Origin: Comamonadaceae bacterium
GTDB lineage: Bacteria; Pseudomonadota; Gammaproteobacteria; Burkholderiales; Burkholderiaceae_C
Assembly: GCA_947451385.1 (NCBI GenBank)
Contig: CANFYZ010000012.1
Coordinates: forward strand, 1-52,771
Direction of reading: 5' to 3'
Length of the DNA stretch: 52,771 bases
The notes beneath the pieces were generated by a model, which searched no databases, was not told the origin of the DNA, and worked only from the letters and a program-made list of their open reading frames with translations. The translations under genes and the position numbers were made by a program. This document shows positions 41,299 through 49,531 of the stretch, one piece after another. Each line of letters begins with the position of its first letter. The first letter of the stretch is position 1.

Positions 41299-43395
41299 TT
41301 AGCGGGTTTCGGCATGCACGGTGTGCACGACCTTGACGCTTTGATCGTCTGGAATCTCGCTGTAAGACAGCAAGGTCAAATCGTTGACGCGGTAACGCGC
41401 AGCGCGCGACAACCAAGGGCGAATCGTGGGCGAAACCACCAGCACAGCGGGGTGGCCCAGCTCTTCCACCGCCCGAGCGCCTTCGCGCAAGGCGGCAAAT
41501 AAGCGTTCGGCCAAGCCGGGCTCGATGGCCATGCTTTGACCCGGTGCGCTTTGCTGCAAGACGTTGTGCAGCAGCTGCTCCAAACCCGGGTCCAAAGTCA
41601 TCACCGACAAAGAGTTGGATTCGTCCACCAAGCTTTGCACAATCATGCGGCCCAGCTTGGGGCGCACCATCGCGGTCAGTTGATCGGGCTCTTGGGTGCG
41701 GCTGGCCACTTCGGACAGGGTCTCCACAATCGAACGCATGTCTCGAATCGACACCGACTCGTTCAAGAGGTTTTGCAAAGTGCGCGTCACCACGCCAAGA
41801 GACAATTTGCCTGGTACCAGGTCTTCCACCAACTTGGGCGATTTGGCAGCCAATTTGTCCAGCAGTTGCTGCACTTCGTCATGGCTGAGCAAATCAGCGG
41901 CGTTGTCGCGCAGCACTTTGTTCAGGTGAGTGGCCACGGCGGTACTGGCGTCGACCACGGTGTAACCCAAAGTGCGTGCATGGTCTCGCTCGGCGGGATC
42001 GATCCACACCGCGTCCAAGCCAAACGCAGGCTCTTTCGTGGCCTGGCCTTCCAGCGGGCCATAAACCTGGCCCGGGTTGATCGCCAATTCACGACCGACT
42101 TTGATTTGACCTTTGCCCCGGGCGACGCCCTTGAGCACAATGTGATACGCATCGGGGTCGATATTCAGGGCATCGCGAATCCGCACCGGTTGCACCAAGA
42201 AGCCCAACTCGGCAGAGAGTTTTTTACGCACGCCTTTGACGCGGCTCATCAACTGACCACCGGTTTCCGGATTGACCAAAGGAATCAAGCCGTAGCCAAT
42301 TTCCAGACCAATCAAATCCACTTGGTCCACATCGTCCCAATCCAGTTCTTTGGGTTCGTCCAAAGCCGCTTGGGCGGCAGCACTGACGGGTTCGGCTTCC
42401 GGCGTCGCTTGCTTTTGCATGATGCGCCAAGCCATGGCGGCCGCGGCCAAAGCCAACGTCAAGAACACCAGATGCGGCATCCCGGGCACCACGCCCAAAA
42501 TGGCCATGATGCCGGCAGCCATGAACAAGGCGGTCGGGTTGGCCAGTTGGGTGGTGGCCTGCTCGGTCATCGACTCCGAGGTGGTCACGCGGGTCACGAT
42601 GATGGCCGTGGCCAAAGATAAAAACAGCGATGGAATTTGCGCCACCAAGCCGTCACCGATGGTGAGCAAGGTGTAAATGCGACCGGCTTCGCTGAGCGAC
42701 AAGTTGTGTTGGCCAATGCCAATCGCCAAGCCCCCGATCAGGTTGATGATCAAAATCAGCAAGCCGGCGACCGCGTCACCGCTGACGAATTTGGACGCAC
42801 CGTCCATGGAGCCGAAAAAGTCTGATTCTTGCGCCAGCTCTTCGCGGCGTTTTTTCGCGGTGTCTTGGTCGATCACACCCGCGTTCAAGTCGGCATCGAT
42901 CGACATTTGTTTGCCAGGCATCGCATCCAAGGTGAAACGGGCGTTCACTTCAGACACCCGGCCTGCGCCCTTGGTCACCACAATGAAGTTGATGATCATC
43001 AAGATCGCAAAAATGATGAAACCCACCACATAGTTGCCGCCGATGACGAATTCGCCAAACGCGGCGACCACTTTGCCTGCGGATTCATGGCCTTCATGGC
43101 CATTCACCAAAATCACCCGGGTGGACGCCACGTTCAAACCCAAGCGCAGCATGGTGGCGAACAACAGGACCGACGGGAACGACGAAAACTCCAGCGGCTT
43201 GCGGGTGCCAATCGCGATCATGATGATCACCAGGCTGCAGGCAATGTTGAAAGTAAACAACACATCCAGTAACAGCGGCGGCAAGGGCAAGACCAACATC
43301 GCCATGATCAGCAACACCAACGCAGGCAGCCCCAGTCCGGTGTAATCAAACCGGGACAGGTTCTGTCGGAGAGTTGACAGGGTGAGGGTGCTCAT
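41299..43395 (-). CDS. flhA: Flagellar export gate protein FlhA
   Basis: A 698-residue inner-membrane export gate protein that receives chaperone-substrate complexes and couples the proton gradient to export. Eight membrane helices fill the first half, with the FHIPEP signature region as LRLGLNVASTRVILV and KGAGRVSEVNARFTLDAMPGKQMSIDADLNAG. The C-terminal cytoplasmic ring domain follows (about 340-698). ATG 43395 (MSTLTLSTL) is chosen; the longer frame runs into the promoter region. It heads the minus-strand operon and has a sigma-54 promoter 75 bp upstream. Confidence 0.96.
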   Translation of the reverse strand: MSTLTLSTLRQNLSRFDYTGLGLPALVLLIMAMLVLPLPPLLLDVLFTFNIACSLVIIMIAIGTRKPLEFSSFPSVLLFATMLRLGLNVASTRVILVNGHEGHESAGKVVAAFGEFVIGGNYVVGFIIFAILMIINFIVVTKGAGRVSEVNARFTLDAMPGKQMSIDADLNAGVIDQDTAKKRREELAQESDFFGSMDGASKFVSGDAVAGLLILIINLIGGLAIGIGQHNLSLSEAGRIYTLLTIGDGLVAQIPSLFLSLATAIIVTRVTTSESMTEQATTQLANPTALFMAAGIMAILGVVPGMPHLVFLTLALAAAAMAWRIMQKQATPEAEPVSAAAQAALDEPKELDWDDVDQVDLIGLEIGYGLIPLVNPETGGQLMSRVKGVRKKLSAELGFLVQPVRIRDALNIDPDAYHIVLKGVARGKGQIKVGRELAINPGQVYGPLEGQATKEPAFGLDAVWIDPAERDHARTLGYTVVDASTAVATHLNKVLRDNAADLLSHDEVQQLLDKLAAKSPKLVEDLVPGKLSLGVVTRTLQNLLNESVSIRDMRSIVETLSEVASRTQEPDQLTAMVRPKLGRMIVQSLVDESNSLSVMTLDPGLEQLLHNVLQQSAPGQSMAIEPGLAERLFAALREGARAVEELGHPAVLVVSPTIRPWLSRAARYRVNDLTLLSYSEIPDDQSVKVVHTVHAETR

Positions 43396-43469
43396 GGTGT
43401 GAGGGCCCCAGGCTGCAAGCCTGAAAGCGTTTTTTCCATTCCAAAAATGACCAAAGTACGGTTCAACGT

Positions 43470-43485
43470 TGCAAAGTCCATGCCA
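43470..43485 (-). promoter_or_regulatory. Sigma-54 promoter of flhA
   Basis: On the minus strand the 16-mer TGGCATGGACTTTGCA fits TGGCACG-N4-TTGCW with one mismatch. The invariant GG and GC are exactly 10 bp apart. The predicted start is near 43459, giving a leader of about 64 bases before the flhA ATG. The rest of the 231-bp gap to fliK shows no strong plus-strand promoter. Confidence 0.75.
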
Positions 43486-43626
43486 CGCTGAAACCCGACA
43501 CCGAAGTCCGCCTCGTCTCGGCCCGCCTGCACCGCACAGTGGCAAAGCCTGTCCGGTCACGGTTTTTGCTATATCCCTGGCACCTGCTCTTTTGCAGGCC
43601 CGAAATTGCATTTACCCGGATACGCC

Positions 43627-45303
43627 ATGGACGCTACTTTGATGTTTTCAGCCCCTGCAACGCCAACCCCTGCATCGAGCAGGAACGCCTCGGCCACAGT
43701 GGGTGGCCTCGGGCAGGCAGTCAAAGGCACGGAAACGGCGAACGAACCCAGTCCGGCCCAGAACACACCGCATGGACGGATATTTGCCGGTTTGATGCGG
43801 GGTTTGCTGCCCACCCACGAGCGGCAAGGTGTTGCCGCGGCACCCGAAACCGCCTCGACAGAGCCCGGGGACCTGAAAACAGAAGTTCTGGGCGCGCAAA
43901 TTAACGTCATCACCACCAGCAACGCGCAACCTGACCCCAACAGCCTGACCGCTTTTGCGCGGGCCCAAGGCTTAGATGAAGCCGCCGTCAAGGCCTTGTT
44001 TGGCGACATGGCCGCGCAAGCGCAGGCCAGCGCAGAAACAGCGTCGGTCTCCTTGGAAGCCGCCAGTTTGGCCGGCCAGTGGTTGGCGGAGACCGCACTT
44101 CAGATCACTGAGGGCAAAACCGCTCAAACGGTAGCCGCTGCTGCTGCGGCAGACGTTGCTTGGTTGGCCCATCAGTTGTCAGCCGAGATCGCCATTCAAG
44201 TCAGTGAGTTCAAAAGTACGCCCAGCGCCGCTGCGACCGCTTCTTTGGTGGCCGCTGCCTTGCCCGCAGCCCCGGTGAATGCCGATGCAACCGTCTCCTC
44301 GGTGATGGGTTGGAACATGATGGCCAACGGCCAGGCCCTGATACCCCCCTCCGTTCTAGTGTCTACGGACGCCCCCTTGGCCCTCGCCCCCCTGGCACCC
44401 GCTCCATCGAGTCCCGCCGCGCCACTGGTTCCATCGGGCGTGATGGGCCCTCTCGTGCCAGCGGCCCCAGCAGCCGGAACACCGGCTGTGGTGAGTCAGC
44501 CCGCATTGAACGCACCGGTTGCGGCCACCGAAGCGCTGATCCCCTTGGCGCCGACTGCGGCCCGGCCCGAGGATGCCCTGAGAATTCGCCTGGTCCCCGC
44601 CTGGTCGATGGTGACGCAGCAGCTCACACAAATGAGTGGCACCGCCATGACCTCGGCTTGGGGGGCCCTGACAGCCACCACCTTGGGCGCACCGATCCGG
44701 TCCGTCGCACTGGACTTGTCTACCCCTTTGGCCTCTGACAGCAATGAGCGTGGCGACTTGAGTGGCCTCGACAGCGGTTGGGGCACACAGGGAACAGAAT
44801 TGAACCGCCCCAGCGCCGCAGCCACCCCCTTGCCGGGAGCCGCACCGACGCCGGGCCTGGCGCAAACCCTGAGGCAAGAGCATTACCAGCAACTCGCCGA
44901 TCGCTTGGGTCAGGCCATGGCCGAACGCCTGCAAAGCCAAATTGCACGCGGCGAATGGAAGCTGCAGATGCGTTTAAACCCCGCCAACTTAGGCCGAATC
45001 GATGTCGAACTGGACATGCACGCCAAAGGTTTGGATGCCATGTTCCGCTCAGAAAACCCCTTGACGCGCGAGTTAATGGTTCAAAGCATGCCCAAACTCA
45101 AAGACACCTTGTCACAATCAGGCATGGCAGTTGCTTCAGTTTGGGTGAACAGTGACGCGGGTCGTCAATCTGACGGAAATCCGACACCCCAAAGGGATCG
45201 CAGGGACGTCATCGACACCCCAACATCAGCCCCGGTTGAGATTGGGACTGAGCCCGCCACGAAAGTAAAACGAAACCCAGACGGATTTGACGTCTTGGCT
45301 TGA
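43627..45303 (+). CDS. fliK: Flagellar hook-length control protein FliK
   Basis: A 558-residue exported ruler protein that measures the hook and switches FlhB specificity. The N-terminal 400 residues are Ala/Pro/Thr-rich and poorly conserved. The C-terminal Flg_hook domain (about 420-520) shows LADRLGQAMAERLQSQIARG, WKLQMRLNPANLGRIDVELD and LKDTLSQSGMAVASVWVN. ATG 43627 is preferred over a TTG at 43606. It diverges from flhA and opens the plus-strand fliKLMNOPQR-flhB run. Confidence 0.92.
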   Translation: MDATLMFSAPATPTPASSRNASATVGGLGQAVKGTETANEPSPAQNTPHGRIFAGLMRGLLPTHERQGVAAAPETASTEPGDLKTEVLGAQINVITTSNAQPDPNSLTAFARAQGLDEAAVKALFGDMAAQAQASAETASVSLEAASLAGQWLAETALQITEGKTAQTVAAAAAADVAWLAHQLSAEIAIQVSEFKSTPSAAATASLVAAALPAAPVNADATVSSVMGWNMMANGQALIPPSVLVSTDAPLALAPLAPAPSSPAAPLVPSGVMGPLVPAAPAAGTPAVVSQPALNAPVAATEALIPLAPTAARPEDALRIRLVPAWSMVTQQLTQMSGTAMTSAWGALTATTLGAPIRSVALDLSTPLASDSNERGDLSGLDSGWGTQGTELNRPSAAATPLPGAAPTPGLAQTLRQEHYQQLADRLGQAMAERLQSQIARGEWKLQMRLNPANLGRIDVELDMHAKGLDAMFRSENPLTRELMVQSMPKLKDTLSQSGMAVASVWVNSDAGRQSDGNPTPQRDRRDVIDTPTSAPVEIGTEPATKVKRNPDGFDVLA

Positions 45304-45329
45304 ACCACTTGACCTTTTCTGAGGTCGGG

Positions 45330-45345
45330 TGGCGCATTGTTTGAA
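45330..45345 (+). promoter_or_regulatory. Sigma-54-like site upstream of fliL (imperfect -12)
   Basis: TGGCGCATTGTTTGAA matches the -24 element well, but the invariant -12 GC reads GA. It lies 23 bp before the fliL ATG. A short hairpin, GACCT (45311-45315) / AGGTC (45322-45326), precedes it. It could be a weak internal promoter or chance. Confidence 0.3.
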
Positions 45346-45368
45346 CATGATTAAACAAGAGGTGCCCC

Positions 45369-46043
45369 ATGGCTGAAGAAGTCCCAGCGGAAGTCGAAAA
45401 GAAACCGAAAAAGCCCATTGTCATGATCATCTTGGGCGTGGTCGTCCTGTTGGTCCTGATTGCTGCGACGGTGGTCGGCACCCTGTTTTTGTCCGGCGCG
45501 TTCAACCCCAAACCCCCGACGCCTGAAGAAATGGCTGCGGCCGCTGAAGGCCATGGCGCGGCCAAAGAAGACTGCGTGCCGCAGAAAAAGGAAAAAGGTG
45601 GGGATGCCAAACCTGACCCGCACGCCAAACCGGCCGAGCACGGTGCCAAAGACGAAAAAGCCAAACCTGACTGCCCCAAAGGGCCTCCAGGCAAAGTGGC
45701 CAAGAACTCGCCTGAGTTGACGCGCTTTGAATACACCTACATGCAAATTGAGCGTGAATTTTTGGTCAACGTCAGTGGTTCCAAAAAAGTGATGTCTGTG
45801 CAAATTGCCATCATGACCCACTATGACGACCGCGTTTTTGAGAATGTCAAAAAGCATGACTTTGCACTGCGTTCAGCGATCATGGACACCATGCGCATGA
45901 CCACCGATGCCGATTTGGTGAAACCCGATTTCCGTAAAGAGTTGGCGCAAAAAATCCGTGACACGATGAACACGCTGCTGGAGAAGTACGAAGACTTCGG
46001 CGGTATTGAAGACGTTTACTTCACCAACTTCATCGTGCAGTGA
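45369..46043 (+). CDS. fliL: Flagellar basal body protein FliL
   Basis: A 224-residue single-pass protein associated with the stator and needed for full torque. The cytoplasmic N terminus precedes a helix (about 17-40, VMIILGVVVLLVLIAATVV). The periplasmic C domain (about 115-224: YTYMQIEREFLVNVSG ... GGIEDVYFTNFIVQ) is typical. Between them is an extra Lys/Glu/His-rich linker of about 60 residues with two cysteines (Cys69, Cys102), unusual for FliL. AGAGG precedes the ATG. Confidence 0.92.
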   Translation: MAEEVPAEVEKKPKKPIVMIILGVVVLLVLIAATVVGTLFLSGAFNPKPPTPEEMAAAAEGHGAAKEDCVPQKKEKGGDAKPDPHAKPAEHGAKDEKAKPDCPKGPPGKVAKNSPELTRFEYTYMQIEREFLVNVSGSKKVMSVQIAIMTHYDDRVFENVKKHDFALRSAIMDTMRMTTDADLVKPDFRKELAQKIRDTMNTLLEKYEDFGGIEDVYFTNFIVQ

Positions 46044-46077
46044 TGCACCCCGTGACACCACGATTGCAACGGAAACC

Positions 46078-47067
46078 ATGGCCTCTTCACTGCTGACCCA
46101 AGACGAACTGAACGTCCTGACCGAAGGCGTGACGGACGGCTCGATCCCCGTCGACACAGGCTTCAACACCACCGCACGGGTCAAAAAACACGACCTGGCC
46201 AGCGAAGACTCCAGCCTGGGGGTGAACATCACCTCCATCGACATGATCAATGAGCGGTTTATCCGCACCTTCCGTTTGGGTTTGCTGGAAATGCTGCGCA
46301 CCACCCCGCGCATCAACCCCAAACGGGTCGAGATCGTGCGCTTTGGGGATTACCTCAAAACCCTCAAGCCGCCACTGTCGGTGAACATGGTGCGCATGAA
46401 CCCGCTGCGCGGTAACTCGCTGGTGGTGATTGATCCGACCGTGGTCTTCAGCTCGCTCGACAGTTTTTTTGGCGGTTTTGGTCGTGGCGTGGGGCAACTG
46501 CCTTCGGGCCGGTTGTTCACGCCCACCGAATTGCGCATCATCAAGATGATCCTCGACGTCTTCTTCCGTTCCCTGAAGGAAGCCTGGGCGCCCTTGATGG
46601 AGCTGGACTTTGATGTGGTGAGCCAAGAGATCAACCCGCAGTTTGCACAAATTGCCGATGAAAATGACCTGGTGATCCTGACCCGCTTTGATTCTGAAGG
46701 CAACAACGACGCCCGCGGTTTTATTGATCTGGTCTACCCCTACGCCTCGCTGAAACCGGTGCGTGAGTTGCTGCGCAACCGGGTGCAAACCGGTGACGGC
46801 AACGAAGAATCTGAAAAGCAATGGCAAGAAGACTTGGCCACGGCGGTCGACAACTCGGCGCTGGAAATGCGTGTCTTGCTCGGCTCCATCGAGTCGTCAT
46901 TTGGTGAAATTGAGCACATGCAGGCGGGTGATTTGCTGTATTTCAAAAAGCCCGACAACGCCAAAATACTGATCAACGGCATCCCCGCTTTTGAAGCCCA
47001 GGTCGGCACCCTGGGCACCCAAACCGCCGTACAAATCGAACGGGCCATCATCCCCGACGTGCAATGA
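46078..47067 (+). CDS. fliM: Flagellar motor switch protein FliM
   Basis: A 329-residue C-ring switch protein that binds CheY-P. The N-terminal LTQDELNVLTEG is close to the usual CheY-binding LSQ.EIDALL peptide. The middle CheC-like domain (about 45-235) includes SIDMINERFIRTFRLGLLEMLR and the GGFGRG loop, and the C-terminal SpoA domain (about 250-329) shows VLLGSIESSFGEIEHMQAGDLL. The start ATG 46078 is 35 bp after fliL; an in-frame upstream frame overlapping fliL is rejected. Confidence 0.95.
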   Translation: MASSLLTQDELNVLTEGVTDGSIPVDTGFNTTARVKKHDLASEDSSLGVNITSIDMINERFIRTFRLGLLEMLRTTPRINPKRVEIVRFGDYLKTLKPPLSVNMVRMNPLRGNSLVVIDPTVVFSSLDSFFGGFGRGVGQLPSGRLFTPTELRIIKMILDVFFRSLKEAWAPLMELDFDVVSQEINPQFAQIADENDLVILTRFDSEGNNDARGFIDLVYPYASLKPVRELLRNRVQTGDGNEESEKQWQEDLATAVDNSALEMRVLLGSIESSFGEIEHMQAGDLLYFKKPDNAKILINGIPAFEAQVGTLGTQTAVQIERAIIPDVQ

Positions 47068-47086
47068 ACCCCACAGGACCAAGACC

Positions 47087-47386
47087 ATGAGCGAAACAAC
47101 AGATCAAGCACACGATGACGCGTCCGGACAAATCAATTCCGATGTGCTGCAAAACATCACCGTCACCTTGTCGATTGAGGTGGGTCGCGCGATGATCAAA
47201 ATTCGCGATTTGATGCGCTTGTCCCAAGGCAGCGTCGTCGAACTCGACCGCATTGCAGGCGAGCCGCTGGACCTGCTGGTCAACAACACCGTGGTGGCGC
47301 AAGGGGAAATTGTTTTGGTCAACGAACGCTACGGCATTCGCTTAACCCGCGTCGCCCCAGCTTCAGAACGCATGAAGAATTTGTGA
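47087..47386 (+). CDS. fliN: Flagellar motor switch protein FliN
   Basis: A 99-residue C-ring protein, essentially a SpoA domain (about 20-95): ITVTLSIEVGRAMIKIRDLMRLSQGSVVELDRIAGEPLD and VNERYGIRLTRV. It forms the base of the C ring with FliM. It lies 19 bp after fliM. Confidence 0.94.
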   Translation: MSETTDQAHDDASGQINSDVLQNITVTLSIEVGRAMIKIRDLMRLSQGSVVELDRIAGEPLDLLVNNTVVAQGEIVLVNERYGIRLTRVAPASERMKNL

Positions 47387-47394
47387 GCCTGTGA

Positions 47395-47700
47395 ATGAAT
47401 GCTGGCCTGACCGGAATGGAAGTATTGCGCATGCTGGGCAGCATGATTGTGGTGATTGGCCTGCTGTTGGCGGTGCTGTGGAGCCTGAAACGCATGCAAA
47501 GCAAAATGCTGACCTCAGGTCAGGCAGATCGCCGCTTGCAAGTGCTTGAAACCCTGGGCGTGGGGACACGGCAAAAAATCGCCTTGGTCCGTGTGGACGA
47601 ACATGAAATTTTGATCAGCATCACGCCCACCCAAATCAACACCTTGGGTCAATGGAAAGTCGCGCACCTCGAGCCACTGGGGGCAGAGCATGTCGCGTAA
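47395..47700 (+). CDS. fliO: Flagellar export apparatus assembly protein FliO
   Basis: A 101-residue membrane protein with one helix (about 9-30, VLRMLGSMIVVIGLLLAVLW) and a cytoplasmic tail (VLETLGVGTRQKIALVRVDEHEILISITPTQ) typical of FliO. It helps assemble the FliP pore. The stop overlaps the fliP start by 11 bases. Confidence 0.85.
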   Translation: MNAGLTGMEVLRMLGSMIVVIGLLLAVLWSLKRMQSKMLTSGQADRRLQVLETLGVGTRQKIALVRVDEHEILISITPTQINTLGQWKVAHLEPLGAEHVA

Positions 47701-48433
47701 GCTTAAATTTTGGCTGGCCGCATTGGCCTTGCTGGCCCTGCCACTGGCCGCGGTCTCACAAGGCATGCCGCTGGTGAATGTGACCGGCGGCAAAGGCGGC
47801 ACCCAATACAGTCTGACGCTGCAGTTGCTGGCGTTGATGACGTCGCTGACGTTGCTGCCCTCGCTGGTGCTGATGATGACGGCGTTCACCCGCGTCATCA
47901 TCGTGCTGTCCATCTTGCGTCAAGCCTTGGGCACAGGCCAAACCCCGCCCAACACGGTGCTGGTGGGTCTGGCTTTGTTTTTGACCCTGTTCATCATGAG
48001 CCCCGTGCTCAACGATGTGTACCTGAATGCGCTGGTGCCGTACATGGAAAAAGGCATGGCGTTTGACAAAGCGCTGGCCGCCGCCGAAGAGCCTTTGCGC
48101 GGCTTCATGTTGAAGCAAACCCGCGAAGACGACATCGCGCTGTTCATGCAAATGGCCCGCAAAGCAGACGCCATCAGCCCCGACAACGTGCCCTTCACCA
48201 CCCTGGTGCCGGCCTTCATCACCTCGGAATTGAAAAGCGCCTTCACGATTGGCTTTTTGATCTACATCCCCTTCGTGGTGATCGATCTGATCGTCGCAAG
48301 CGTCTTGATGTCGATGGGCATGATGATGCTCTCGCCGATGATGATTTCAATGCCTTTCAAATTGATGTTGTTTGTCTTGGTCGACGGCTGGAGCCTGATC
48401 CTCGGATCTTTGGCCGCCAGTTTTGTCACCTGA
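47690..48433 (+). CDS. fliP: Flagellar export pore protein FliP
   Basis: A 247-residue core pore subunit of the flagellar type III export gate, with an N-terminal signal peptide (LKFWLAALALLALPLAAVSQG) and about four helices. Family blocks are LVLMMTAFTRVIIVLSILRQALGTGQTPPN, DDIALFMQMA and PAFITSELKSAFTIGFLIYIPF. It overlaps fliO and is followed by fliQ and fliR. Confidence 0.96.
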   Translation: MSRKLKFWLAALALLALPLAAVSQGMPLVNVTGGKGGTQYSLTLQLLALMTSLTLLPSLVLMMTAFTRVIIVLSILRQALGTGQTPPNTVLVGLALFLTLFIMSPVLNDVYLNALVPYMEKGMAFDKALAAAEEPLRGFMLKQTREDDIALFMQMARKADAISPDNVPFTTLVPAFITSELKSAFTIGFLIYIPFVVIDLIVASVLMSMGMMMLSPMMISMPFKLMLFVLVDGWSLILGSLAASFVT

Positions 48434-48448
48434 ACAAGGGAGCTGAAC

Positions 48449-48718
48449 ATGGATACTTCTGCAGTGGTTGATTTGGGGCGACAAGCCTTGTGGATGACGG
48501 TGCTGATTTCAGCGCCCTTGTTGGGCGTGTCCTTGATCGTCGGTTTGGTCATCGGTATTTTGCAAGCCGCCACTTCGATCAATGAAATGACGCTGAGCTT
48601 CATCCCCAAACTTGCGGCCTTGGCCTTGACCTTGGCGGTGATTGGCAGCTGGCAGTTGACCACCTTGGTGGACTACACCCGCAGCATCTTTCAGCGCATC
48701 CCGAGTTTGTTTGCTTGA
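48449..48718 (+). CDS. fliQ: Flagellar export protein FliQ
   Basis: An 89-residue two-helix membrane protein of the export gate. ALWMTVLISAPLLGVSLIVGLVIGILQAATSINEMTLSFIPK is the whole family signature region. AGGGAG lies just upstream of ATG 48449. Confidence 0.95.
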   Translation: MDTSAVVDLGRQALWMTVLISAPLLGVSLIVGLVIGILQAATSINEMTLSFIPKLAALALTLAVIGSWQLTTLVDYTRSIFQRIPSLFA

Positions 48719-48746
48719 GCGTGCACAACGCGACAGATCGCCCCAC

Positions 48747-49517
48747 ATGAACTTTGCCGCCACAGAACTGATGGAGCGTTTTTACACGCTGCTGTGGCCC
48801 ATGTTGCGCATCTCCGCCTTGTTGATTGCCGCACCGGTTTTTTCACTGCGCGCGCTGTCGCTGCGGATTCGAATCTTATTGGCCCTGACCCTGACCTGGC
48901 TGGTCTATCCCTTGCACGATTGGCCCACCATCGACCCCCTCTCAGCCTCTGGGCTGTTGGAAATTTTCAATCAACTGAGCATCGGCTTGATCATGGGCTT
49001 GATCTTGCAAGTGGTCACCGCCGCCATCTTGGTCGCCGGGCAATCGATTTCCAATGCCGTGGGCTTGTCCATGGCCACCATGATCGATCCCAACGTCGGC
49101 AACGTCCCGGTGATCGGCCAATTTTTGATCGTCATGTCGACCTTGATTTTTGTCGGTCTTGGCGGCCACACCATGCTGCTTGGCTTGGTGATTGACAGTT
49201 TCAACAGCATGCCGATTGGCAAAAGCCTGATGGGTCAGGCGGCGTGGGGCCAACTGGTGACCTGGAGTTCAATGATCTTTTTGGGTGGCTTGCTCACAGC
49301 TTTGCCCGTCATGGTGACACTGCTGTTCATCAACGTCGGCCTGGGTGTGGCGACCCGTGCGGCGCCCAGTTTGAACGTTTTTTCGCTGGGCTTTCCTGCC
49401 ATGGTGATCGCCGGGTTCATGATCATGATTTTCAGCCTGCCCAGCGTGGGCGCACGGATTCAATGGATGTGGCTGCAAGGCCTGACCCAAACACGCAGCC
49501 TGGTTGGGTTGCCCTGA
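48747..49517 (+). CDS. fliR: Flagellar export protein FliR
   Basis: A 256-residue export-gate subunit with about six helices that completes the FliPQR pore. Marks include RISALLIAAPVFSLRALSLRIRI, LIMGLILQVVTAAILVAGQSIS and MIDPNVGN. ATG 48747 is preferred over the earlier in-frame start overlapping fliQ. It precedes flhB by 14 bp. Confidence 0.94.
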   Translation: MNFAATELMERFYTLLWPMLRISALLIAAPVFSLRALSLRIRILLALTLTWLVYPLHDWPTIDPLSASGLLEIFNQLSIGLIMGLILQVVTAAILVAGQSISNAVGLSMATMIDPNVGNVPVIGQFLIVMSTLIFVGLGGHTMLLGLVIDSFNSMPIGKSLMGQAAWGQLVTWSSMIFLGGLLTALPVMVTLLFINVGLGVATRAAPSLNVFSLGFPAMVIAGFMIMIFSLPSVGARIQWMWLQGLTQTRSLVGLP

Positions 49518-49531
49518 ATGGATGAAACACC

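Noticed and set aside
43578..43616. Sigma-54-like motifs upstream of fliK: TGGCAC followed by TTGCA, and AGGCCCG followed by TTGCA
   Set aside because: The GG to GC spacing is 13 bp and 9 bp respectively; sigma-54 requires 10 bp. Neither is a credible promoter.
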